Assembly (NCBI RefSeq): GCF_022352055.1
Contig: NZ_JAKRWM010000017.1
Coordinates: 1-64,000 of the forward strand
Direction of reading: 5' to 3'
DNA from: Cohnella mopanensis
GTDB lineage: Bacteria > Bacillota > Bacilli > Paenibacillales > Paenibacillaceae
DNA: 64,000 bases
This document shows positions 23,795-32,546 of the stretch, one piece after another; positions within the stretch are counted from its first letter, which is position 1, and every line of letters starts with the position of its first letter. The translations under genes were made by a program, and so were the position numbers. The notes below the pieces were generated by a model that saw only the letters and a program-made list of their open reading frames with translations, did not search any database and was not told where the DNA came from.

Positions 23795-24406
23795 TTAGAT
23801 TGTTTTACCTCTTTTACGCAAATATTGATATACGAAATAACCGACTAATAATGCGAGCGCGATCAGAATAGCTGGCTGGACATACTTGGAAGCCTCTTTG
23901 TCGATCGTTTCCCACTTATCGCCAAGAGTGTAACCTACCCATACGAACAAGATGGACCACGGTACGGAAGCGAGCACTGTAAGCCAAGTAAACTGCCACA
24001 AACTCATCCGCGCCATCCCTGCCGGAATGGAAACCACCTGACGCATAACGGGTACGAACCTTCCCGTGAAAACGATCATTGGGCCGTATTTGTCGAACCA
24101 TCTTTCGGCGGTATCGATGTGCTTTGACTTCAAGTGCAAGTATTTCCCGAACTTATCCAGGAAAGGCCTGCCTCCATACCGACCGATTGCGTACAGCAGC
24201 CACTGCTGCAATATGGCCCCAATCACTCCGCAAATGACGGCGACCGGAAAGGAGATGATGTCTTGGAATACAAGATAACCCGCATAGCCTAACACGATTT
24301 CGCTTGGAATCACTTCAATCGCAAGTCCGATTATAATGCCCCAATAGCCTAAGCTCTCGATCCAAACTAGAATTTGAGCCAACCATTCGTGCAAAGTATC
24401 CATCAT
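23795..24406 (-). CDS. DedA/SNARE-associated (VTT domain) membrane protein
   Basis: 203 residues with helices at about 13-33, 45-65, 130-160 and 172-195. Conserved DedA signatures: 'ViGaxlqqwllYaiGRYGG' region (GAILQQWLLYAIGRYGG), 'FTGRFVPVMRQVVSIPAGMARM' with the key Arg residues, and 'WSILFVWVGYTLG'. The family includes lipid scramblases or flippases such as those recycling undecaprenyl phosphate or phosphatidylethanolamine. Monocistronic, divergent from the cupredoxin gene. Confidence 0.88.
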   Translation of the reverse strand: MMDTLHEWLAQILVWIESLGYWGIIIGLAIEVIPSEIVLGYAGYLVFQDIISFPVAVICGVIGAILQQWLLYAIGRYGGRPFLDKFGKYLHLKSKHIDTAERWFDKYGPMIVFTGRFVPVMRQVVSIPAGMARMSLWQFTWLTVLASVPWSILFVWVGYTLGDKWETIDKEASKYVQPAILIALALLVGYFVYQYLRKRGKTI

Positions 24407-24574
24407 TAACTTTACCTGCTTTCTCTCCTTAATAACCGTCTCTATTCTAGCATACCGCTGCGGCCTCGTACCAGTAATACGAAGCTCTTATTAAATCGTT
24501 GCAGGCTTGTCATGAGAGGACGGGCCCACGCATACACTGCGATAGGTGGACAAAGTTGAAGAGGAGAGAGCGGA

Positions 24575-25027
24575 ATGAGTAAAATCGTTGTTCTTAACAA
24601 AAAAAAGATTCAGATGTACGCGGTCATCGCAGCTGTTGTCATCGTAGCCGGCGCCTATATCGGTTGGCAGCAATCCAAACCTGCTTTAGCTCCCGCGGCA
24701 AGCGATAACGTACAAGTCTTTCATCTAACGACGGGAGAATTCACGGCGACTTCGGACAGCGGCAAGAAGTTGGAAACCTATCTCTTCTATCCCGGTACCG
24801 TATTCGTCAAGAAAGGCACTCCCGTCGAGCTGCGCATTTCCGGAATTAACGGCCAATCCCATCCGTTCGTCATTGAGGGATTGAATATTTCCGGGGAAAT
24901 CCACAAAGGCAAAACGACGGTCGTTCGATTTACTCCTAAAGATGCCGGTACTTACACGATCCTGTGCCAAACCCACGCAGATCCGACAACCGGCGGACCG
25001 ATGGTCGGGTATCTCGTCGTTCAGTAA
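24575..25027 (+). CDS. Membrane-anchored cupredoxin-domain protein
   Basis: 150 residues. TM helix at about 13-31, then a cupredoxin domain (about 47-150). Probable copper ligands: His in SHPFVIEG, then Cys and His in ILCQTHADP and Met in GPMVGYLVV, the order His-Cys-His-Met of type-1 copper sites. It probably acts outside the membrane as an electron carrier or copper-binding protein. SD GAGGAGAGAG before ATG. Confidence 0.85.
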   Translation: MSKIVVLNKKKIQMYAVIAAVVIVAGAYIGWQQSKPALAPAASDNVQVFHLTTGEFTATSDSGKKLETYLFYPGTVFVKKGTPVELRISGINGQSHPFVIEGLNISGEIHKGKTTVVRFTPKDAGTYTILCQTHADPTTGGPMVGYLVVQ

Positions 25028-25087
25028 CGAGTGACCACCCCTTTCTCCTATGCATACGGTATGGGAAGAGAGGTTTGGTGAAGCCTG

Positions 25088-25399
25088 ATGAAGATGTTCC
25101 AAGAAAAGCATTCCTCCCCGCTTCCGACTCCGCGAAGCATTCGTAGGGCTTGCGGGAACGAACTTTATCGCACGGTGAAAAGATTAAAGCAGCACATTCC
25201 GGCTAATTTAGTTAAACAAGCCGAAGATCTGTACGTGAAACGCGTGATCGGAAACTTAATGTGGATCGCGGAAAACCGAAGCAACCGCAAAGCGTTAGCC
25301 GACTGGTGGGACGAGGAAATAAGCGGGGAAATCGCCGAGTTATGGCAGGTGGATCAAGCGAGGCTTATGCATGCGTTCCGGAGTGCCTTCGGCGGTTAA
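25088..25399 (+). CDS. Conserved hypothetical protein
   Basis: 103 residues, Arg- and Lys-rich, all-alpha in appearance (RACGNELYRTVKRLKQHIPANLVKQAEDLYVKRVIGNLMWIAENR). Tryptophans cluster at the end (ADWWDEEISGEIAELWQVD). Similar sequences are frequent in Paenibacillus genomes where I recall them labelled dehydrogenase, but no dinucleotide motif is visible and I would not assign that. A terminator follows. Confidence 0.6.
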   Translation: MKMFQEKHSSPLPTPRSIRRACGNELYRTVKRLKQHIPANLVKQAEDLYVKRVIGNLMWIAENRSNRKALADWWDEEISGEIAELWQVDQARLMHAFRSAFGG

Positions 25400-25408
25400 T
25401 ACGCGGAT

Positions 25409-25447
25409 AAAAAAAAGGTTTGGCAAAACGCTGCCCAAACCTTTTTT
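25409..25447 (+). terminator. Rho-independent terminator
   Basis: AAAGGTTTGG and CCAAACCTTT arms with GC-rich loop, A run before and T run after. It sits 10 bases past the 103-residue gene and may also serve the converging 25488-25847 gene. Confidence 0.85.
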
Positions 25448-25487
25448 CCGTTATACAAGCCATCCGGCTTACTGTCCGCTTGTCCCA

Positions 25488-25847
25488 TTAGCCAATGACC
25501 GCGAAGGTTTGTACTCCGGCAGGTATTCTACGGGTACGGAATAACGTTCCGTTGCGGGAAAATACTCTGAGCGTATACGATACGTTAGTCAACGTTCTGA
25601 TGTTGCCGAAACGTACGACGCCGAAACGGTCGAAGTTCGCCGAAGACACTAGAACATTCCCGCGGGAGAGACGGGCGAAGAAGCCAGTCGTATCAAATGG
25701 AACTCCGTTATTTTGTACCCAAACGACAGTTAGTCGGTCAAAAGTCTTACCGTGGGTACCCGGGGTATGAGAATTCACTTTCGCGCGTTTGAGAATACGA
25801 GACCTAGAAGAATCCCCTTGCAGCGGATTTGGGCGATGAACAGCCAT
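25488..25847 (-). CDS. Hypothetical beta-rich protein
   Basis: 119 residues, no signal peptide. The N-terminal 35 residues are basic and Ser-rich; the rest alternates hydrophobic and polar residues with many Phe, Val and Arg (FDRLTVVWVQNN, VVRFGNIRTLTNVSY, LRVFSRNGTLFRTRRI), as in a small beta-sandwich. Good SD (AAAGGAG seven bases from ATG). No family recognised; a spore or surface protein is possible but not shown. Confidence 0.6.
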   Translation of the reverse strand: MAVHRPNPLQGDSSRSRILKRAKVNSHTPGTHGKTFDRLTVVWVQNNGVPFDTTGFFARLSRGNVLVSSANFDRFGVVRFGNIRTLTNVSYTLRVFSRNGTLFRTRRIPAGVQTFAVIG

Positions 25848-25971
25848 GAAATCACTCCTTTGCTACTTTTCATCATTGTATGTAGCTAGCGAGCACGGCT
25901 TCACGGACAACCTCCTATCAACTCGTCCAAATTTCCTCCCAATCCGCGCTTTCGTTTTCCTGAACGAAATA

Positions 25972-26001
25972 CAAAAAAACAGGCCGATTAGAGGCCTGTT
26001 G
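25972..26001 (-). terminator. Terminator of the PilZ gene
   Basis: On the minus strand AACAGGCC and GGCCTGTT arms around seven bases, followed by TTTTTT. It is 17 bases from the PilZ stop codon. Confidence 0.85.
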
Positions 26002-26017
26002 AACAAACGATTCGTTA

Positions 26018-26731
26018 TTAACCGTTAAAGGTACGCTTCTTGCCTAGATCTCGGCGGGACTGGGCATTCTTCTCTACCTGCTGGCGCAATATTAACGCTC
26101 TGAGCGGTCTTAGCATTTCCGGCTCCAGCACATGCATCTTGGCCCCGCACAGCGTTGAATCTTCCAGACGCTCGCGCCGAACGATTTCGAGCTCGCAATT
26201 AAAACCGAATCCGATATCCACTCTGGCTTTCAGACGGGACTTGGTAGCCATGTGAGGAGCATCCACGCCGGAGAAGCTGATGCCGGAGATGCTAATATCA
26301 TGCACCGTAAGGGCACTCGATTCCACCGCTAGCTCTTCTCCTGATCCGCTTAAAACTTGAACAATCTGGGCATTTCCGTTGATCTCTACACGTGGATGCT
26401 CGCGTCTCTCTTTGAAACGTTTCAGCACTTCCGGGGGTTGAAGCAAAGCAATGGCGCCTTCATATTTAGCGAAAACGATCGAGGGTAAAGATTGGATACC
26501 GGCTGGCGAGTAGACCGTCAGCTTCACCGTTTCACCTAGTTCGAATTGTTCGTACTCGTGAAGCTCGACTTCGAACAACTCCCCTTCCACGTATGTCATT
26601 ACGCCAGTCGTAACAAAATTTTTGCCTTCCACGACGGTTCGGCAATGAAGCAGCACGTTCAACGGAAGCAATTCCTTCTCCAACTCGGACAGCACGACCT
26701 TGTTGTCCCCGTTTTGGGTCATTCTCGCCAA
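26018..26731 (-). CDS. PilZ-domain c-di-GMP effector protein
   Basis: 237 residues. N-terminal YcgR-like region (about 1-110), then a PilZ domain (about 115-215). The c-di-GMP binding motifs are intact: RREHPR (RxxxR) near residue 122 and DISISGISF (D/NxSxxG) near 156-164. A soluble receptor acting by protein contact is expected, for example on the flagellar motor. Start may be TTG 26731 or ATG 26722; AAGGG is upstream of both. A class-I c-di-GMP riboswitch sits in its leader, and a GGDEF gene ends just upstream, so the same second messenger controls both synthesis and activity. Confidence 0.88.
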   Translation of the reverse strand: MARMTQNGDNKVVLSELEKELLPLNVLLHCRTVVEGKNFVTTGVMTYVEGELFEVELHEYEQFELGETVKLTVYSPAGIQSLPSIVFAKYEGAIALLQPPEVLKRFKERREHPRVEINGNAQIVQVLSGSGEELAVESSALTVHDISISGISFSGVDAPHMATKSRLKARVDIGFGFNCELEIVRRERLEDSTLCGAKMHVLEPEMLRPLRALILRQQVEKNAQSRRDLGKKRTFNG

Positions 26732-26763
26732 ACCACCCTTCTATCATCCTATTTATGGATAGA

Positions 26764-26794
26764 AACAGACTGCCTCCATAGGAAGCAGCCTGTT
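26764..26794 (-). terminator. Riboswitch expression-platform hairpin
   Basis: On the minus strand AACAGGCTGCTTCC and GGAGGCAGTCTGTT arms around a TAT loop, followed only by TTTC then TATCC, so the T run is short. It lies between the aptamer and the PilZ start. Confidence 0.6.
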
Positions 26795-26814
26795 CGCCTT
26801 AAATGTCCTAGGGG

Positions 26815-26899
26815 GACCTTCGGCAGCCAGGCTGTCATCGTTCGCAAGAACATTAGACCCTATGGCTTTGCGTCCTTGCTTTTCAGCAAGTTTGCCCAT
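26815..26899 (-). promoter_or_regulatory. Class-I c-di-GMP riboswitch (GEMM-I) aptamer
   Basis: On the minus strand the conserved core is recognisable: GGGCAAAC, a stem CTTGCT-GAAA-AGCAAG with a GAAA tetraloop, GGACGCAAAGCC, then GGTCTAATG, and GACAGCCTGGCTGCCGAAGG. The third G of GGGCAAAC corresponds to G20 of the Vc2 aptamer; A there marks the c-GAMP variant, so c-di-GMP is predicted. Immediately upstream of a PilZ gene. Confidence 0.88.
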
Positions 26900-26922
26900 T
26901 CGTACACATTCAACCTAGGAAG

Positions 26923-26931
26923 ATTGTACCA
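26923..26931 (-). promoter_or_regulatory. Extended -10 promoter of the riboswitch/PilZ unit
   Basis: On the minus strand TGGTACAAT, an extended -10 (TGN plus TACAAT at 26923-26928), with only a poor -35 (TGTTAC, 17-nt spacer). Start near 26916, just before the aptamer. Confidence 0.55.
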
Positions 26932-26987
26932 TAATTCGAACAATCGTAACATCTATTTCTCAGTGATCCTATGTATTTATTCCTGTA

Positions 26988-28652
26988 TTATCGTGCCATT
27001 ACGACACGGTTGCGTCCATCGTTCTTAGCCCGATAGAGAGCGGAGTCCGCACTGGAGAATACCTCTCGCAAATATACTTTCGGATCGTCGAAACCGAGGG
27101 CTTCGCTTGATTCAGATAGTACTCCCATGCTTATCGTAACATGGACTTTCTCCGAACCGGTGTCCACCCAATTGTCGCTAACGGCTAACATTATTTTCTC
27201 CGCCAACAGCTCTGCTTGCTCACGATTCGTGTGGGGCAAATAAACCGTGAACTCTTCCCCGCCGTACCTGGCCAGAATATCCGTTCTTCTCAGCTTGCTT
27301 CGGACGATGTCCGCAGTGCTGCGAATGACTTCATCTCCTACAAGATGACCGTATGTATCGTTAATTTGCTTGAAGTGATCAATATCGAAAAGGAAGATCG
27401 CAAAAGGAATTTGATATCTCATATTAAGCAGTACTTCATGCTCAAGCTGTTGCATCAAATATCTACGGTTAAAGCAGCCGGTCAAGCCGTCCGTCACCGC
27501 CATCTGCTCCAATTTCTGATTAACCCGGAATAACTCTTCTTGGATCGCGATCAGTTCCAAGTTCCGTTCATGCAAAGCTTCGTTCTTGCGGTTCATCTCG
27601 ACAACAAGCTTACGCAGCTCCGTGACGTCGTGGAACGTAATAATCCGGCCCAGCAGCGTCTTCCGATCGTCTAACACGGGAGAAATCTGAATGGACACGT
27701 GTCGGCCAGCGTTTTCTTGGAGCGAAAATTCCATTTGCATCTTCTCGTAAGGATGATGCAGGTAACGATACAAAAACTCGTAAACTTCACCCTGAGTCTG
27801 CAAGGGAGCTAGAAACTTCTCCATTTCGAACGATTCGCCCTTAGACAGCTGAACAAAAGGCGACACCCCTTTATTCACTTCAAGCACTTTGCCGTTCTCA
27901 TCCACGACGATAATGCCGGTTGTCATGTGCTCGAATATGTCCCGTTGGGCCATGCTTAAAATATCGAACATTCCGAAACGATAAATCGCGATAACAAAAC
28001 ACAAATCCGACATTAAAATACCTAGCGCCAACAAACCTGGAACGACAGGTAACCATTGTGCCAGCAATACGTTAACGAGCACGTCCAGAAGACCAAATCC
28101 GGTCAAGACGAACATTCCAATTAAAGCGGTTGCAAGTTGTTTGCTCTGATTGATGGAATTAACCGTTTTCAGGGCATGGAACATGTTCATTAATGCAGTG
28201 AAGAAATAAGCGAACTGAATGAGCACGAGCATCCAGAACAACGGACCGTACACACGGTCCAAATAATTGCCACCTACCGGGGACATAAACAAGTGTTCAG
28301 GATTCCAAAGAGCGCCGGCCACGCAAAGCCCAGCCGGCAGAATATACAGCACGGTTCTGCTGATCTTAAGCTGTGCTGCCCTTCCCGTTAAGAAAAATAC
28401 GAAGAGGAGCCAGCCGGGGCCGAGCATTCCCATGGCAACGAATGACATATTGATAAAAAACAATTGGACTCCGAAATAATCGGTTAATTTGACGGCGAAT
28501 TGCCCGAGCGGCCACAGCATCATAACAAAATGAAAGGCCAAATAAACTTTGTGGGTCTGCGTAATTCTATTAAATGCAATTACGCCTACGAACAAAATAA
28601 AGAGCATGACGAATAACGTAAAATCAGTCCACTGGAAACCCAACACATTCAC
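26988..28652 (-). CDS. 7TM-PAS-GGDEF diguanylate cyclase
   Basis: 554 residues. Seven or so hydrophobic helices in the first 230 residues match the histidine-kinase-N 7TM sensor module. A PAS domain follows (about 240-355: FEHMTTGIIVVDENGKVLEVN), then a short coiled coil and a GGDEF domain (about 390-550). The active site reads GGEEF and the inhibitory I-site RRTD lies exactly five residues before it, so c-di-GMP production with product inhibition is predicted. It ends just upstream of the riboswitch-PilZ unit in the same direction. Confidence 0.92.
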   Translation of the reverse strand: MNVLGFQWTDFTLFVMLFILFVGVIAFNRITQTHKVYLAFHFVMMLWPLGQFAVKLTDYFGVQLFFINMSFVAMGMLGPGWLLFVFFLTGRAAQLKISRTVLYILPAGLCVAGALWNPEHLFMSPVGGNYLDRVYGPLFWMLVLIQFAYFFTALMNMFHALKTVNSINQSKQLATALIGMFVLTGFGLLDVLVNVLLAQWLPVVPGLLALGILMSDLCFVIAIYRFGMFDILSMAQRDIFEHMTTGIIVVDENGKVLEVNKGVSPFVQLSKGESFEMEKFLAPLQTQGEVYEFLYRYLHHPYEKMQMEFSLQENAGRHVSIQISPVLDDRKTLLGRIITFHDVTELRKLVVEMNRKNEALHERNLELIAIQEELFRVNQKLEQMAVTDGLTGCFNRRYLMQQLEHEVLLNMRYQIPFAIFLFDIDHFKQINDTYGHLVGDEVIRSTADIVRSKLRRTDILARYGGEEFTVYLPHTNREQAELLAEKIMLAVSDNWVDTGSEKVHVTISMGVLSESSEALGFDDPKVYLREVFSSADSALYRAKNDGRNRVVMAR

Positions 28653-28697
28653 CTTTTCACAAAAGGACTTTATTTTAAAATAGGCTGCTCATGTTTG

Positions 28698-28727
28698 ATT
28701 TTACCATATTGCTGATTTTTTCGACAA
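28698..28727 (-). promoter_or_regulatory. Promoter of the GGDEF gene
   Basis: On the minus strand TTGTCG (28722-28727), 18-nt spacer ending in ATGG, -10 TAAAAT (28698-28703); TGG before the -10 makes it an extended -10. Confidence 0.5.
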
Positions 28728-28800
28728 CAACAATCCCTATAAAATCCATTTCTTTATTCAGTTTTTAGAAAATTTAAGAGACTTTATTACTTGTTTTTTG

Positions 28801-29985
28801 TTACTTTTGACTTATTAAATCCATTCCCTTTTCCATAAATGGGGTGACTGCCATAAAATCCCTAAACTGCTTATATTCCCGTTCCAATTCTACGACATCC
28901 GTTTTACCGGACTTCACGGCTCGAATCAATATGTTTTTGGGCGTATGCTCCAAGTCAATGAACTCTAGCAATTGCGTTCGGTATCCTGCCATTTCAAGCA
29001 GATTAGCTCGAATCGCATCCGTCACCAAAGCGGAGAATCGCTCTTTGAGAATACCGTGTTTCAGCAGCGGCTTCAGCATCGGCTGGGAGATTTGGCGGAA
29101 GAGCTCATGCTGGCAGCAGGGTACGGACAGAATGACGCTGGCTCCCCAACCGATCGCTTTGAGCAATGCGGCATCCGTTGCGGTATCGCAAGCGTGCAGC
29201 GTGACAACCATATCTACAGCGGAGTGGTCTTCATAGTCGGATATGTCGCCGACTCTGAAAGTCAAACGTTCCCAATTTAGCTCCTTAGCGAGCTTGGAAC
29301 AGGTCTCAATGACATCCTGCTTAAGATCTAAACCAATGATGTGAACGTCCAGCTTCTCTTTAATCGCGAGCAGATGATAGAGCGCGAAGGTCAAATACGA
29401 TTTGCCGCATCCGAAATCCACGATCGTTAACGGCTTGCCGCGAGGCAAATCGGAAATGACGTCGGACACCATCTCAAGGAATCGGTTTATTTGCCTAAAC
29501 TTATCGTATTTAGCCTTAACGACTCTGCCTTCCGGCGTCATGACTCCTAAAGAGATCAAGAATGGAACAGGCTCCCCCTCCGGCAGCACGTAAGCTTTGC
29601 TGCGATTGTGCTCCTGCGGAACGACTGCTCTCTTGACGGACTTTCCTTGCCTAATGAGGGCTAGCTCCCCTTTTTTGTTCGCCAGAATTTGTACGTCCGC
29701 ATCTTGGGTTTTGAATAACGCTTGCTTATATCGTTCCATTGTCGACTGAAGGTGATCCTTTAATTGCTCGACGGCAACATTCTCATGAAACACCTTATTG
29801 TCGATTTGGCGTTCGAATTGATACTGCACTCCCGTCTTCAGTTTGACCGGACGGACAGTCAGCTTTCGCGAAGTTTCATCGTCTTTGCGTCGCGGTGAGC
29901 TAAAGGAAGCCTGAACGAGCTTGCCTTCCGTGACGATCTCGTCCAGGAATGCAAGCCATTCCGCCTTATTCGTTTTCTCTTTCAT
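28801..29985 (-). CDS. SAM-dependent methyltransferase (Methyltransf_32-like)
   Basis: 394 residues from ATG 29985, with GGAG eight bases upstream; the start overlaps the preceding stop (TAATG). An N-terminal domain of about 170 residues precedes a Rossmann methyltransferase domain. SAM motif I is seen as TIVDFGCGKSYLTFALYHLL; other motifs are IIGLDLK and VDMVVTLHACDTATDAAL, and 'VPCCQHE' is a signature of the PF13679-type family. Substrate unknown; RNA is plausible for the family. Confidence 0.82.
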   Translation of the reverse strand: MKEKTNKAEWLAFLDEIVTEGKLVQASFSSPRRKDDETSRKLTVRPVKLKTGVQYQFERQIDNKVFHENVAVEQLKDHLQSTMERYKQALFKTQDADVQILANKKGELALIRQGKSVKRAVVPQEHNRSKAYVLPEGEPVPFLISLGVMTPEGRVVKAKYDKFRQINRFLEMVSDVISDLPRGKPLTIVDFGCGKSYLTFALYHLLAIKEKLDVHIIGLDLKQDVIETCSKLAKELNWERLTFRVGDISDYEDHSAVDMVVTLHACDTATDAALLKAIGWGASVILSVPCCQHELFRQISQPMLKPLLKHGILKERFSALVTDAIRANLLEMAGYRTQLLEFIDLEHTPKNILIRAVKSGKTDVVELEREYKQFRDFMAVTPFMEKGMDLISQK

Positions 29986-30644
29986 TACACATTCTCCTTC
30001 ATTAAAGCGCCCCATTGCCTGCGCCCTTCTTCCATTTCACTTCTAGACAGTCCGCCTGTCTCCAGCGCAGCATCGTCGCAGGTTGACATCCTGGCATAAA
30101 AAGCGTCTCCGTCTTCCGCGGAAATCGCATCTTCTTCTTGCAGCTCGTATAGCACATCCTCCGCGGCGGCGAACTCTCCGTTGAATTCGTGCCATTGCCA
30201 CAATGCCGACTTCGTCTTCGAATCCATCTCGTAAGGAGCTAAAACATCCATTAATTCCGTAATGCGCCCTCGAACTTCCCAATCCTCGACTTCCATATCA
30301 TTTCTGACGAGATATACATTTAACCGGAATGCTTTCGCATATCTCGGCACGCTTTCGTCCGTTTGTCCCAGATCGGACAACAAATCCGCTTCTTGCTGCA
30401 GCAATGCCGATACGACCGCTACCGACTCCGCATTCGGACTTCCTGTGACGGACAACATAGATAGCAGGTCCTCGTCCGTTAAGCCCATAGCGAGACGGGA
30501 ACGCAGCCGAAGCTCTCTGCCCAGAAACTCATCTATAAGATCGAGCGCTTCTTTTTGTTTCTTATGCTCTCTCAGCCCCATCGCCTTGCCTATCACTTGA
30601 CCCGCTTGGGTAAGCAGCCTGATTAAGTAATCCCGTTCAAACAC
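29985..30644 (-). CDS. DUF6483-like helical protein
   Basis: 219 residues starting at GTG 30644 with GGGAGGG upstream. Almost entirely helical, with a TPR-like run of helices in residues 20-190 (ALDLIDEFLGRELRLRSRLAM, SALLQQEADLLSDLGQTDES). No catalytic motif. The gene overlaps the methyltransferase by one base and lies two bases after the hydrolase gene, so these are one transcription unit. Family name from memory; function unknown. Confidence 0.7.
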   Translation of the reverse strand: MFERDYLIRLLTQAGQVIGKAMGLREHKKQKEALDLIDEFLGRELRLRSRLAMGLTDEDLLSMLSVTGSPNAESVAVVSALLQQEADLLSDLGQTDESVPRYAKAFRLNVYLVRNDMEVEDWEVRGRITELMDVLAPYEMDSKTKSALWQWHEFNGEFAAAEDVLYELQEEDAISAEDGDAFYARMSTCDDAALETGGLSRSEMEEGRRQWGALMKENV

Positions 30645-30646
30645 GC

Positions 30647-31444
30647 TTATCCCTCCCGATTCCGTTCTAGAAAGGCTTTGATAACTTCCGCGAAAGCCTG
30701 CGGTTGTTCCATCATTCCCATGTGGGCAACGCCCTTAAGGGTATGAGCACTAACGTTATCTCTCGTCACCGGAAACCTTTTGTCCGAAGGAATGATTTCG
30801 TCGAGTTCCCCCGCCAGCAGCAGGATCGGAGCTGCCAGCCGTTCCAACACGGCGGCTCTATCCGGTCTTTCTCTCATGCCGAGCGCGCAGCCTATTGCGC
30901 CTTCCGCCGACGTCCCGTATCCGATACGGAGTGCTTTGGTGAGTTGCTCGGAAAGAGCAGTCCGGTGTTCGGCCGTAAATAGCTTCGGAACAAGTCCATC
31001 GACGAACGACTGAATGCCTTCCTTGGCGATCGTCTCCGCCGCTTTGAGCCGATTCTCTTTCGCCTGCTCGCTGTCCGGGAAAGTCGTCGAATGCGCTAAG
31101 CTCAGCGTTAATACCCGTTCCGGGTGCTTCTCCGCGAACGCCAACGCCACATAACCGCCCAACGAATGACCGATGAGATGGATTTGCGGCAGATTGAGCT
31201 CATCGAGCAAGCCGGCTAAATCTTCCGATAAGCGTTCCATCGAATACGTACCTTCACCGGCCGACGACTCTCCATGCCCGCGCAGATCAGGAGCAATTAC
31301 CCGGCTATGTTCGGCTAATAAAGGAATAACTTCATCCCAGTAACGGTGACTTCCGCAAAATCCATGCAGGACGACGATAGGCTCGCCCTTCCCTGCTTCT
31401 ACGTATGCGATTGATGTTCCGGATGCAAGCGTCATCTTATTCAT
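30647..31444 (-). CDS. Alpha/beta hydrolase
   Basis: 265 residues from ATG 31444 (GGGG eight bases upstream; the ORF extends to 31465 without SD). Oxyanion motif HGFCGSHRYWDEV, nucleophile elbow GHSLGGYVAL (Ser about 96), acid in 'LAGELDEIIP' and the final His in KGVAHMGMMEQP complete the catalytic triad. An esterase-type enzyme of unknown substrate. It follows yyaC with a 17-base gap. Confidence 0.88.
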   Translation of the reverse strand: MNKMTLASGTSIAYVEAGKGEPIVVLHGFCGSHRYWDEVIPLLAEHSRVIAPDLRGHGESSAGEGTYSMERLSEDLAGLLDELNLPQIHLIGHSLGGYVALAFAEKHPERVLTLSLAHSTTFPDSEQAKENRLKAAETIAKEGIQSFVDGLVPKLFTAEHRTALSEQLTKALRIGYGTSAEGAIGCALGMRERPDRAAVLERLAAPILLLAGELDEIIPSDKRFPVTRDNVSAHTLKGVAHMGMMEQPQAFAEVIKAFLERNREG

Positions 31445-31461
31445 GTCATACACCCCTTCTA

Positions 31462-31980
31462 TCATTTATGTTGCCACTGCTGGCTGATCGCGTTCGCAAT
31501 GTCATGAGCCATCGTCATAACTCGATATAACGAAGTAGATTGAAGAGTCCAATAAGGCTTTAAGCTGATTGCATTCACAACCGCCGCTATGCTGTATGTT
31601 CCGACTGCCTCGAAACCTTTGTTTACCGATTGAGCCGGGATTAAGGGCCCCTGTCTCACCAGGTAAGCTCCTACGTTATCGGGTTTTCCCAGGCACGCGT
31701 CTATGGCGACAATCGTCCCCTTTGCCTCCAAAGCAGGTTGGATACGCGGCAGCTTATTCGCATCGCATGGATCTTTAAGCGTGCCAATGACTCCGGTGAA
31801 GCCTCGCTCCTCCAATAACGTGCCAACCCAAGGCCCTAAGCTATCTCCAGTGGAGCAATCCGTTCCGATGCATAGGAAGGTTAGCTCTTCCTTGGAGTGT
31901 GAAGCGGCTATCCGGCTCAAGAAGGTTTCCAGGCCTGCGGCATCCACGCGCTCCGCGGCCTGATTATGAATATCTATCAT
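31462..31980 (-). CDS. yyaC: Spore protease YyaC
   Basis: 172 residues. Matches the YyaC/DUF1256 family, related to the germination protease GPR: FLCIGTDCSTGDSLGPWVG near 35-53 with the conserved Asp, and 'IVAIDACLGKPDNVG' near 91-105. In sporulating Bacilli it is a putative peptidase of the spore; presence supports a spore former. SD GGGG eight bases before ATG. Divergent from yfkK. Confidence 0.88.
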   Translation of the reverse strand: MIDIHNQAAERVDAAGLETFLSRIAASHSKEELTFLCIGTDCSTGDSLGPWVGTLLEERGFTGVIGTLKDPCDANKLPRIQPALEAKGTIVAIDACLGKPDNVGAYLVRQGPLIPAQSVNKGFEAVGTYSIAAVVNAISLKPYWTLQSTSLYRVMTMAHDIANAISQQWQHK

Positions 31981-32075
31981 TCGAATATCCCCTGTCGACC
32001 ATCATACGGCTTAATATCTTCAGGTTACCATTCCGCCCCGAGGAATTCCACTTTCCGGTCGTTGATTGTTTTTTG

Positions 32076-32108
32076 GCGGCTAGCCGCTCTACTGTGTTAC
32101 AATAACAC
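32076..32108 (+). promoter_or_regulatory. Two palindromes in the yfkK promoter region
   Basis: GCGGCTAGCCGC (32076-32087) is a perfect 12-bp palindrome. GTGTTACAATAACAC (32094-32108) has six-base arms around CAA and contains the -10-like TACAAT. No good -35 is present. They may bind a regulator of yfkK. Confidence 0.4.
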
Positions 32109-32140
32109 CATCCCTATTCCCGTAAGAGAGGAAGTTATCC

Positions 32141-32362
32141 ATGGACTTAAACCAACCATCACAACAAAACGTTGAATATATGATCGAGGCGATCAAGACG
32201 AAGCTACGTATGGCGACAGGAGCAGCTATGCAAGCCTCGAGCTTCACTGCAGAGAAGTATGAGGATCTTAAAGACATCTACGATATGGTCAATTCCAAAG
32301 ACAGATTCAGCATAAGCGAAGTTGAAGCATTAGTGTCCGAGCTCGGTAAATTGCGGGCATAA
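32141..32362 (+). CDS. yfkK: YfkK-like UPF0435 protein
   Basis: 73 residues, helical, no membrane segment. Matches UPF0435/DUF1128 (QNVEYMIEAIKTKLRMATGAAMQASSF ... YEDLKDIYDMVNSKDRFSISEVEALVSELGKLR). Function unknown. SD GAGAGGAAG. Its own terminator follows. Confidence 0.88.
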   Translation: MDLNQPSQQNVEYMIEAIKTKLRMATGAAMQASSFTAEKYEDLKDIYDMVNSKDRFSISEVEALVSELGKLRA

Positions 32363-32377
32363 ACGATCACCTTGCAC

Positions 32378-32412
32378 GAACACGAGCTGCACCTGCAGCT
32401 TGTGTTTTTTTG
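32378..32412 (+). terminator. Terminator of yfkK
   Basis: ACACGAGCTGC and GCAGCTTGTGT arms with a short loop, then TTTTTTTG. Confidence 0.85.
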
Positions 32413-32546
32413 TGAATTGCTGTTCCTAGCGAATTGATTGCGTTTCCATCGAAAAAAATGATGATTGCCATGAAAAAGGCTAGCTAACTCGTTCTCTTAC
32501 CGCGCTGATATGATGTTAATCAAATCAAACGCGGGAGGCGAAAAAG

